Both the position numbers and the translations under genes were made by a program. From the NCBI GenBank assembly GCA_964397995.1, contig CAYNLG010000096.1, positions 1 through 13,452 of the forward strand: a stretch of 13,452 nt of DNA. Reading direction: 5' to 3'. The DNA comes from CAYNLG01 sp964397995 (GTDB lineage Bacteria > Planctomycetota > Phycisphaerae > FEN-1346). This document shows positions 6,975-13,452 of this stretch, piece after piece (position 1 is the first letter of the stretch; every line of letters starts with the position of its first letter). The notes under the pieces were generated by a model. The model worked only from the letters and a program-made list of their open reading frames with translations. It did no database searches and was not told the origin of the DNA.

Positions 6975-8777
6975 CTACTCCGCCCGGGCGGCGCCGAGCG
7001 GCGCCAGGTCCGTCGCCCCGTTCCGCGTGATCACCAGGTTGTCGACCAGGACCCGCGCCCCGGCCACCTGGAACCCGGCCAGCCCGCCCGCCAGGGGCGG
7101 CCCGGCTTGGCCCGCATCCGTCCAGACCACCTGCCAGGTGGGCGGCTCGGCCGTGTCGGTCCGCCACAGGCGCCCGGCAATGGTCATGCCGTCGGCGGTC
7201 CGCTGGACGCGGAGCTTCAGCGTGTACCACCACTTCGGGGCGGGCGGTTCCTGGAGCCGAAGCTCGGCCGTCTGCGGGGCCACGGTCAGGCGCTCCGGCC
7301 TCGCCGCCTCGCCCTCGCTGATCGCCCCGTCAGCCGCGTAGTGCTTCACCAGCCGCAGCGACCGCGGCGCGAGCTCCAGAACGTACCCGCTGCCGTCGGC
7401 CTGGCGGTACGCCGCCGCGCCGATCCGGTACTCGCCGCGCGCCTCGACCACCTGGACGTCGAACTGGAGGGTGTAGTTGCCCCAGGTGGAGACGCCGGTC
7501 AGGAGTTCGGCGCCGCCGCGGCCGGCCTCGTCCTGCTGAAGGGCGCGGCCGCCGTCGGCCCGGTCGACGATGCGGAACTCCCCGCCGCGCGTCCGCACCA
7601 GGACCCAGTCGACGGGCTCGCCGGTGTCGTAGTCGTCGAAGGTCTCGGCCACCAGGGGCAGCGGCCCGTGCCGGGCGGCCGCCAACTCCGCCTGGAACGT
7701 CTTGGCCACGTACGCCGCCAGCGCCGGCTCTTGCACGCGCCCCAGGCGCAGGCCCGCGCCGCGCAGGTCGCCCAGTTCGTACCGGGCCAGGTAGCCGCTG
7801 GCGAACCAGTACCGGTCGTCCTGCTCGGCCAGGCGCTCGTACTGGCGCATCGCCTCGGCCACGTTGTGGCTTTCCAGGGCGAGCTGGGCCCACAGGGCTC
7901 GGGCGACGGCCTCGCGCGGCCCGGCCTCGGCCCGGGCGAGGAGCTCGGCCGCGTCCCCCGAGCGGCCGAGCATCGCCAAGCACCACGCCCGCAGGATTGG
8001 GTCGCCCTCGTCGCCGGCGGCGGCCAGGGCACCGTCATAGTCGCCGGCCAGGAGGCGGGCCCGCGCGGCCTGGAGGTCGCCCGGCTGGACGGCCCCGGCC
8101 AGCGGCCACGTCAGGGCCGGCACGGCCCACGCCGGCTGCACGGCCGCCCGCCTCGACGCCATGCCGCCACGCTGCCGCACCTGCGCGAGCAGGAAGCGGA
8201 CGTCGTCGGTCTGTCGGTCTTCGCGCGGCCGGCTGGTGATGTAGGTGACCAGGAGCAGGTCGGTCACGGCCCGCGGGTCCGGCTCGGCCTGGGCCAGGGC
8301 CTGGCCGACGGCGGCCCGTGCCGCGGGCGCCAGCGCCGCCAGGTCCTCCACCGTTGCAAGGGCGGGGGCCCGGCTCTCCAGGCGCCCGAGGGCCCCGGCC
8401 GGGACGTCCCGCACCGGGCGCGCCCACCAGGCCGCCAGCCCTACCAGGGCCGCCACGATCACCGCCGCGGCCGCCAACCCCGCGTGCCGCAGGCCCCGGT
8501 GCCGCGCCAGGCGCAGCAACACGGGCCGGCGGAGAGGCCGGCCGATCAGGCCGTGGACGCGTGCGCGGCGGAAGAGGGCCTCTTCGGCCTCCGGCGACAG
8601 GTCCGCCCGGGTCCGGGCGGCCAGGCGCTCCAGCCGTGCCGCCACCACCCGCAGGTCTTCGGCCCGGTCGCGGCAGGGCGCACAGGCACCCGTGTGCCGG
8701 CGGAGCCGCTCGGCGTCGTCGCGGTCAGCCGCCCCGCGTTCCAACTCATACAGTGCATGTGCACGTGGACAGTCCAT
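6975..8777 (-). CDS. Putative anti-sigma factor: HC2-type zinc finger, membrane segment, repeat-like middle, jelly-roll C-terminus
   Basis: A 600-residue protein directly after an ECF sigma gene. The N-terminus has the zinc-binding anti-sigma pattern C3 ... H28-x3-C32-x2-C35 (MDCPRAH and RRHTGACAPC), the part that would hold the sigma factor in the cytoplasm. One hydrophobic helix follows (about 99-118), with Arg-rich flanks on the cytoplasmic side. Residues about 230-350 are Ala/Leu-rich helical pairs (RLLAGDYDGALAAAGDEGDP and similar) resembling degenerate TPRs. Residues about 378-585 form a predicted beta-sandwich of the LamG/concanavalin or DUF1080 kind (AETFDDYDTGEPVDW, GNYTLQFDVQV, WWYTLKLRV, VLVDNLVIT), which would face the periplasm. 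The start at 8777 is chosen for AGGA 7 bases upstream and because it puts the finger at the N-terminus; an ATG at 8831 is also in frame. The domains are read by eye, and the sensing role is inference. Confidence 0.8.
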   Translation of the reverse strand: MDCPRAHALYELERGAADRDDAERLRRHTGACAPCRDRAEDLRVVAARLERLAARTRADLSPEAEEALFRRARVHGLIGRPLRRPVLLRLARHRGLRHAGLAAAAVIVAALVGLAAWWARPVRDVPAGALGRLESRAPALATVEDLAALAPAARAAVGQALAQAEPDPRAVTDLLLVTYITSRPREDRQTDDVRFLLAQVRQRGGMASRRAAVQPAWAVPALTWPLAGAVQPGDLQAARARLLAGDYDGALAAAGDEGDPILRAWCLAMLGRSGDAAELLARAEAGPREAVARALWAQLALESHNVAEAMRQYERLAEQDDRYWFASGYLARYELGDLRGAGLRLGRVQEPALAAYVAKTFQAELAAARHGPLPLVAETFDDYDTGEPVDWVLVRTRGGEFRIVDRADGGRALQQDEAGRGGAELLTGVSTWGNYTLQFDVQVVEARGEYRIGAAAYRQADGSGYVLELAPRSLRLVKHYAADGAISEGEAARPERLTVAPQTAELRLQEPPAPKWWYTLKLRVQRTADGMTIAGRLWRTDTAEPPTWQVVWTDAGQAGPPLAGGLAGFQVAGARVLVDNLVITRNGATDLAPLGAARAE

Positions 8778-8819
8778 CTCGCCATCCTGTACGCTTGGCC
8801 CTGCCCAGGGTTCGTTCGC

Positions 8820-8841
8820 GTGCCCAGACACGCTCGGGCAC
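8820..8841. repeat. 6-bp inverted repeat between sigma and anti-sigma genes
   Basis: GTGCCC (8820-8825) and GGGCAC (8836-8841) can pair around a 10-base loop, in the 132-base gap before the anti-sigma start. There is no T-run. It could be a weak attenuating stem or chance in GC-rich DNA. Confidence 0.25.
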
Positions 8842-8900
8842 GGTGGAGCCGCTCACGATATGACCGCCCGGTCCTCTCCGACCGCTTTCGGCTCCGTCCG

Positions 8901-8929
8901 CTTATACGACTAACCTTCTAATTTGTCCG
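8901..8929 (-). promoter_or_regulatory. Possible internal promoter for the anti-sigma gene
   Basis: On the minus strand, TATAAG (8901-8906, five of six to TATAAT) follows CGGACA (8924-8929, four of six to TTGACA) with the optimal 17-base spacer. It lies at the end of the sigma gene in an unusually AT-rich patch, about 120 bases ahead of the anti-sigma start. It would allow the anti-sigma to be made without the upstream genes. Confidence 0.35.
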
Positions 8930-9509
8930 GCGTTCCGGTGGTTTTGTTTGTATCGCGTTTCCTGTAGAATTTCTTGAGGTGCTCCAGGCCGTAATCCATG
9001 CGGCTGCGGGCGGTGGATTCGGGGCAATCGACGATCTCGGCAATCTCGCGGTACGACAGGCCCTGCAGGGCCCGCAGCACCACGACCTCGCGGTACGGCA
9101 GCGGCAGGGCCTCCAGGGCGTCCGCCAGGTGCCGCAGCTCCTCCTCGTGGGCCGCTTGCGCCTCGGCCGCCCCCTCCCCCGGGCCGGGCATCGCCTCCGA
9201 GAGGCCGTGGAAATCGTCCGGCACCACGGCCCGCTTCTTCTTCAGGAAGTCCGTCGAGAGGTTTCGGGCGATGGTATAGAACCAGGTGCTGAAGCGGCGG
9301 GGGTGCTGGTACCGGGCGGCGTTCTGGAGGACCCGGAGGAACGCCTCCTGGGCGATCGACTCGGCCTCGTTGCGGTTGCCGACGAGGCGGTAAATGTAGC
9401 TGGTGATGGGGCCGCGGTACCGGGCGAAGAGGCGGGCGAAGGCGTCCTCGTCCCGCCGCGCCTGCAGCCGGTACATGAGGTCTTCGTCGCTGACGGCCTG
9501 GTCGCCCAT
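8910..9509 (-). CDS. RNA polymerase sigma factor, ECF (sigma-70 family, SigE-like)
   Basis: A 199-residue extracytoplasmic-function sigma factor that directs RNA polymerase to a small regulon. Region 2 spans about 20-92 (DAFARLFARYRGPITSYIY, then NEAESIAQEAFLRV with the core-binding face, and RRFSTWFYTIARNLSTDFLKKKRA for -10 recognition). After an acidic/Ala-rich linker, region 4 spans about 126-182, with the helix-turn-helix LSYREIAEIVDCPESTARSRM for -35 contact. The ATG at 9509 has GGGGGAGG ending 11 bases upstream; an in-frame ATG at 9530 has no ribosome site and would add 7 residues. It follows the RND gene by 59 bases and precedes the putative anti-sigma gene on the same strand. The last ~19 residues (after FYRKRD) are polar and coded by AT-rich codons unlike the rest. 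The promoters it recognises are unknown. Confidence 0.93.
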   Translation of the reverse strand: MGDQAVSDEDLMYRLQARRDEDAFARLFARYRGPITSYIYRLVGNRNEAESIAQEAFLRVLQNAARYQHPRRFSTWFYTIARNLSTDFLKKKRAVVPDDFHGLSEAMPGPGEGAAEAQAAHEEELRHLADALEALPLPYREVVVLRALQGLSYREIAEIVDCPESTARSRMDYGLEHLKKFYRKRDTNKTTGTPDKLEG

Positions 9510-9568
9510 CCGGCGCGATGCCTCCCCCATCGTGTCGGTGCGTGCGCGGCAGCGCCGGGCGGACGGCC

Positions 9569-12500
9569 TCAGCCCGTGCCCCCGCCGGCCTCACCCTCCG
9601 GGACGACGATCAACCCGAGCCGGACGGCCACCGCCCGCAGCCGCTCGGTGATGCCGTACGCGAAGCTAAACAGAACCGGCGTCAGAATCAACGTAAACAC
9701 CGTCGAGACCGCCAGCCCGCCGATCACCACCGACCCCAGGCCCTGGTAGAGTTCGGACCCCGGCCCCGGCCGGAGCACCAGCGGCAGCATGCCCAGGATG
9801 CTCGTCAGCGTGCTCATGAAGATCGGCCGGACGCGGCTCTCGACGCTGGCGACGATCGCCTCCCGGATGGGCATCCCCTCGTCCCGGTGGAAGTTCAGCG
9901 CCTGGGCCACCACCAGGATCGCGTTGTTCACGATGATCCCGATCATGATGACGAACCCCAGCATCGTCACCACGTCGAGCTGGGGCGGCGGGGTGCCCAG
10001 AATCGCCAGGTTGTAGAACGTCATCACCCACAGCATGGCGTAGCCGCCCACGATGGCCAGCGGCACGCTCAGGATGATCACCAGCGGGTACGCGAAGCTC
10101 TCGAAGAGCGCCGCCATCAGCAGGTACGTGATCAGCAGCGCCAGCACCAGGCTCCATTTCAGCGCCGCCAGCATCCGGTCCAGGTCCGCCGCCGTCCCGC
10201 GCAGCTGGACCAGGTACTCCGGCGGGATGGTCCCGGCCTCCCGGAGCGGCGCGAGGACCTGGTTCCGCACGTGGTCCATGACCTCGCCGATGGCGGCCTC
10301 GCCCTGGAGCGCGATCTGCAGGTTCACGCTCCGCTGCTGCTCCACGTGCTGGATCGCGCTGAACCCCGCCGCCGGCTGCACCGGGGCCACCTGCTCCAGC
10401 AGGACGGTCCGTCCGCGCGGCGTCCAGAGGGGCACCGACGCCAGGTCCTCGATGTGGGTGCGGAACCGCTCGTGGCCGCGCAGCGTCAGGTCCAGCTCCT
10501 TGCCGCTCTCCTCGCGGAACTCGTCGACCTTGAACCCGTTGACGATGGCCCCGACGGCGTAGCCGACCTGCCGGGCCGTCAGGCCCGCGTCCGCGGCACG
10601 CCGACGGTCCACCACCGGCCGCACCTCCCACGTCCCCAGCTTGTAGCTCGGGTTGACGAACATGATGCCCGGGGCGTCGGCGAGGCGTTCCTGGACACGG
10701 TCGCCGATGCGGTAGAGCTGGTCGATGTCGTCGCCGCGCACCGTCAGGTCGATCGTCTGGCCGCCGAGGGTCCCCTCGCGCTGGAACAGGCCGATCTGGT
10801 CGGCGAAGATCTGCACCCCGGCGATCGGCTTGCGGATGTACGCCTCGTTGCGCTCCATCCAGGCCTCGATGACGAAGTCCGGCAGGAAAGGCGGCGGCAG
10901 GCTGCCCAGGGCCGCCGACATCCGCTCCGTCAGCGCCCGGGCCGCGTCCGCGTCGGCCGCCCGCGCCCCGAAGAAGATCCGGTCCGCCATCGTCACGATG
11001 AAGAACTTCTCGACCCCCGGCAGCCCGAGGACGCGGCTCTCGATGTCGAGCGACACCTCCAGGTTGTGCTCGATGCTCGCCCCCGCCTCCGTCTGGACGA
11101 AGCCGAGCACGAAGTTCCGGTTGCCCTTCGGCAGGTACGTGGGCGGCGTGATGCGCACCAGGACCCCCAGGGCCCCCCCGAACACCCCCAGGATCAGCAC
11201 GATGGCCGCCACCCGCCGCATCACCCCGCGCTCCAGCCACCGCACCAGCCCGACGAAGACCCCCCGCCCGAGGCGGCCCAGCCAGCCGAAGAGCAGCCAC
11301 CGGCCGACCCAGCTCGGCCGGTCCTCGGCCACGTCGCCCGCCTTCAGGATCTTGCCGGCGAGCATCGGGATGACCGTCATCGAGACCACCAGCGACAGGG
11401 TCACGCTGACGGCGATCGCCAGGGCGATGTCGCCGAAGAGCTGGCCCGCCTCCTCGCGGATCATCAGGATCGGCACGAACACGGCCACGGTTGTCAGGGT
11501 CGAGGCCAGCACGGCCCCCCAGACCTCGCCCGCCCCGTCAAGCGCCGCCTCCATCGGGCCCTTGCCCATCTGCCGGTGCCGGTAGATGTTCTCGAGCACC
11601 ACGATGGCGTTGTCGACGAGCATCCCGACGGCAAACGCCAGCCCCGAGAGGCTGACGACGTTCAGCGTCCGGCCGAAGAGGCTCAAGAAGATGAACGTGC
11701 TCACGAACGCGATCGGAATGGCCGCCACCACCGTCAGGATGGCCCGCCAGTTCCGCAGAAAGAAGACCAGCACGACCGACGCCAGGATCGCGCAGAAGAC
11801 CACGTTCTCCTGGAGCTGGTCGATCGACCGGGCAATGTAGGTCGACTCGTCGTACGCCACCGCCAGCGCCATCTGCTGCCGCGCCAGCTCCGGGTTCAGC
11901 CGCGCCACGGCCGCGTTCACGTCCTCCATGATCCGGACGACGTTCTCACCGGTCTTCTTGAAGACCGCGAAGACCACGCCGCGCCTGCCGTCGACGCGGA
12001 CGTAGCCCTCGGCGTCCTTGTACCGGTCGGCGCTGACGTCCAGGAGCGTGCCCATCCGCAGGTCCGGCTGCCCCGGCCGCCGCAGGATCACGCCCTCGAC
12101 GTCCTCCGGCGTGCGGAACTCGCCGGCCGTCCGCACCACCCACCGGTTCTTCTGCTCCTCGATCCGCCCGCCCCGCGTGTTCTGGTTCTCCGCCGCCAGC
12201 ACCGCCGCCACGTCCGCCGGCGTCAACTGGTACGCCGCCAGTTGGTACGGGTCGAACCGCGCCTCCAGGTGGCGCTCGCGGCCGCCGTAGACGGCCACGC
12301 GGCTGACGCCGTTGATCCGCTTGAACTCGGCCTCCAGGACGTCCTCGGCGTACTCGCGGAGTTGCTCCGGCGTCCGCCCCTCGCCCGTGAACGCGATGAA
12401 GCACACCGGCTGCGCCCACTGCTGACCGAAGAACAGGATCGGCTCGTCGGCCTCGTCCGGCAGGTCCTCCACGATGTTCAGCTTGTTGATAACGTCGATC

Positions 12501-12814
12501 GACGCGACGTCCAGGTCCACCCCCCACTCGAACTCCAGCTCGATGACGGCCTGGTTCTCCTCGCTCGTGCTCGTCATCTCGCGGTAGCCTTCGACCGCCT
12601 TCAGCTGCTCCTCGATCTTGTCGACGACCTCCCGCTCGATCTCCTGCGGCGCCGCCCCGGGATAGCGCACCGTGATCCCGATCACCGGCACCTCGACCGT
12701 CGGCGTCAGCTGCCGCGGAATCCGAAGAATCGCCACCACCCCGAAAAGCATCGCCAGCAGGACGCCGACGATCACCGGCACGGCGTGGCGGACGCAGAAC
12801 GCGACGAGCTTCAC
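9569..12814 (-). CDS. RND-family efflux transporter permease
   Basis: Inner-membrane proton-driven exporter of the AcrB/HAE-1 type, forming the pump of a tripartite efflux complex. At 1081 residues it has the duplicated RND plan: TM1 (about 11-30), a large periplasmic loop, a helix cluster (about 336-490), then a second loop (about 555-880) and helix cluster (about 885-1055). The TM4 motif GMLVDNAIVVLEN (397-409) keeps D401 but has N402 where AcrB has its second Asp (D408). In TM10, GIIVNNAILVV (959-969) has N963 where AcrB has K940. An Arg equivalent to the AcrB TM11 Arg is present (R996 in VRPIFM). The start is a GTG at 12814 that overlaps the adaptor stop by 4 bases (GTGA), with GGAGG 7 bases upstream. 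No outer-membrane channel gene is in view. The substrate is unknown. Confidence 0.95.
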   Translation of the reverse strand: MKLVAFCVRHAVPVIVGVLLAMLFGVVAILRIPRQLTPTVEVPVIGITVRYPGAAPQEIEREVVDKIEEQLKAVEGYREMTSTSEENQAVIELEFEWGVDLDVASIDVINKLNIVEDLPDEADEPILFFGQQWAQPVCFIAFTGEGRTPEQLREYAEDVLEAEFKRINGVSRVAVYGGRERHLEARFDPYQLAAYQLTPADVAAVLAAENQNTRGGRIEEQKNRWVVRTAGEFRTPEDVEGVILRRPGQPDLRMGTLLDVSADRYKDAEGYVRVDGRRGVVFAVFKKTGENVVRIMEDVNAAVARLNPELARQQMALAVAYDESTYIARSIDQLQENVVFCAILASVVLVFFLRNWRAILTVVAAIPIAFVSTFIFLSLFGRTLNVVSLSGLAFAVGMLVDNAIVVLENIYRHRQMGKGPMEAALDGAGEVWGAVLASTLTTVAVFVPILMIREEAGQLFGDIALAIAVSVTLSLVVSMTVIPMLAGKILKAGDVAEDRPSWVGRWLLFGWLGRLGRGVFVGLVRWLERGVMRRVAAIVLILGVFGGALGVLVRITPPTYLPKGNRNFVLGFVQTEAGASIEHNLEVSLDIESRVLGLPGVEKFFIVTMADRIFFGARAADADAARALTERMSAALGSLPPPFLPDFVIEAWMERNEAYIRKPIAGVQIFADQIGLFQREGTLGGQTIDLTVRGDDIDQLYRIGDRVQERLADAPGIMFVNPSYKLGTWEVRPVVDRRRAADAGLTARQVGYAVGAIVNGFKVDEFREESGKELDLTLRGHERFRTHIEDLASVPLWTPRGRTVLLEQVAPVQPAAGFSAIQHVEQQRSVNLQIALQGEAAIGEVMDHVRNQVLAPLREAGTIPPEYLVQLRGTAADLDRMLAALKWSLVLALLITYLLMAALFESFAYPLVIILSVPLAIVGGYAMLWVMTFYNLAILGTPPPQLDVVTMLGFVIMIGIIVNNAILVVAQALNFHRDEGMPIREAIVASVESRVRPIFMSTLTSILGMLPLVLRPGPGSELYQGLGSVVIGGLAVSTVFTLILTPVLFSFAYGITERLRAVAVRLGLIVVPEGEAGGGTG

Positions 12815-13452
12815 GAGCCGGCCTCCGCGCCGCCCCCGGCCGCCGCATCGCCACCGCCGCCTTTACCACCACCACCGCCACCACCATCATCACCGCCCGA
12901 CCCCGACGGGTCCTCCTTCGGCCGCTCCACCACCGCCGCCCCCGGCTCCAGCAGGTACGTCCCCCGCGTCACCAGCCGCGTCCCCGGCGCAAGCTGCGGG
13001 CTCTCCACCACCATCATCGCCCCGTGCCCGCGCACCAGCTTCACCGGGATCGCCACCGCGAACTTCGCCTCGGGCGGCACATCCTCGGGGCGCGCCCCGG
13101 AGGGCGGCTCCTCCGCCACCGTGTACACCAGGTCCCGGCCCCCCTGCCGGATCACCGCCGCCTTCGGCACCAGCAGCACCTCTTCCGGCTCGCCCACCGG
13201 CAGCGCCACCCGCGTGAACAGCCCGGCCGCCAGGCGCGGCCGGCCGTCCGGGCCCACCGCGTTCGCCACGTCCAGCCGCACCCGCGCCGTGTGCGTCGCC
13301 TCCGCCGACGACGGCACGATCTGCGAGATCGTCGCCTCCAGCGCCGCCTCCCCCAGCGCCGCCACCGTCACCGGCGTCCGCGCCCCCACCACCAGCCCCC
13401 CCAGATACCGTTCCGGCACGTCCACCGCCACACGCACCGTCTCCAGGTCCAT
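12811..13452 (-). CDS. RND periplasmic adaptor (membrane fusion protein), N-terminal part cut by window edge
   Basis: The C-terminal 213 residues of a HlyD/AcrA-type adaptor that bridges an RND pump to an outer-membrane channel. It begins in the beta-barrel region (VRVAVDVPERYLGGLVVG, residues 6-23 of the visible part), followed by the barrel end GLFTRVALPVGEPEEVLLVP and AAVIRQGGRDLVYTV of the membrane-proximal domain. The ATG that coincides with the window edge is almost surely an internal Met, because the lipoyl and hairpin domains and signal peptide are missing. The last ~31 residues are an unusual Gly/Asp/Ala tail (12814-12905) with runs of seven and four glycines. The stop overlaps the transporter start by 4 bases, indicating translational coupling. 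Confidence 0.9.
   Translation of the reverse strand: MDLETVRVAVDVPERYLGGLVVGARTPVTVAALGEAALEATISQIVPSSAEATHTARVRLDVANAVGPDGRPRLAAGLFTRVALPVGEPEEVLLVPKAAVIRQGGRDLVYTVAEEPPSGARPEDVPPEAKFAVAIPVKLVRGHGAMMVVESPQLAPGTRLVTRGTYLLEPGAAVVERPKEDPSGSGGDDGGGGGGGKGGGGDAAAGGGAEAGS
12814..12905 (-). repeat. Glycine-rich low-complexity tail / CCA-CAC type microsatellite
   Basis: On the plus strand the region is full of CAC, CCA and ATC triplets (for example 12864-12895). On the minus strand it codes a flexible Gly-rich C-terminus of the adaptor. Such triplet runs are prone to length change by slippage. Confidence 0.6.

Noticed and set aside
7107..8921. 604-codon open frame antisense to the anti-sigma gene
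   Set aside because: Mirror of a GC-rich gene with a good start, zinc finger and domains on the other strand; the antisense product has no motif.
8900..8945. ECF-type promoter (GGAAC plus GTC) before the anti-sigma gene
   Set aside because: GGAAC and GTC occur on the minus strand but 21 bases apart, longer than the 15-17 expected, so the sigma-70-like pair is preferred.
9666..11300. 544-codon minus-strand frame inside the RND gene
   Set aside because: Wrong-frame Arg/Gly/Pro-rich translation; the transporter frame has clear RND motifs throughout.
12672..13217. His/Pro-rich plus-strand frame at the right end
   Set aside because: Product of the triplet microsatellite read on the wrong strand; the adaptor frame explains the DNA.

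Overview
The window is GC-rich (about 70% by eye) and densely coding, with ten protein genes, two of them cut by the window edges. The organism is most likely a Gram-negative-type bacterium of the Planctomycetota or a relative. This is inferred from three things: an ECF sigma factor next to a very large zinc-finger/transmembrane/jelly-roll anti-sigma protein, an RND efflux system, and a TIM-barrel sugar isomerase paired with an aldo-keto reductase. No rRNA or other taxonomic marker is present, so this placement is tentative.

Left part (1-3082, plus strand): the 3' end of dut (dUTPase) is followed 37 bases later by a complete ftsK-type DNA translocase gene. Together they look like a small DNA-maintenance operon. 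It ends in a compact region of three stem-loops, one with the shape of an intrinsic terminator.

Middle-left (3083-6130, minus strand): a probable three-gene operon reads, in transcription order, sugar phosphate isomerase/epimerase, aldo-keto reductase and Eis-like GNAT acetyltransferase. The gaps are only about 25 bases. A 142-base divergent promoter region (6131-6272) with a perfect 10-base palindrome separates it from a YcbL/glyoxalase II-like metallo-beta-lactamase-fold hydrolase on the plus strand. That gene has a clear TATAAT box and starts at GTG.

Right part (6975-13452, minus strand): four co-directional genes read, in transcription order, a periplasmic adaptor (cut by the right edge), an RND transporter (4-base start/stop overlap), an ECF sigma factor (59-base gap) and a 600-residue putative anti-sigma protein. 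The last carries an N-terminal HC2-type zinc finger, one membrane segment, a helical repeat-like middle and a C-terminal lectin-like beta-sandwich domain. A strong hairpin with a T-rich tail (6909-6953) ends this transcript. The simplest model is an envelope or efflux module with its own transmembrane signalling pair, but the regulatory link is inferred only from gene order. I see no CRISPR, insertion sequence, tRNA or phage element. The least ordinary item is the anti-sigma architecture and its coupling to an efflux operon.
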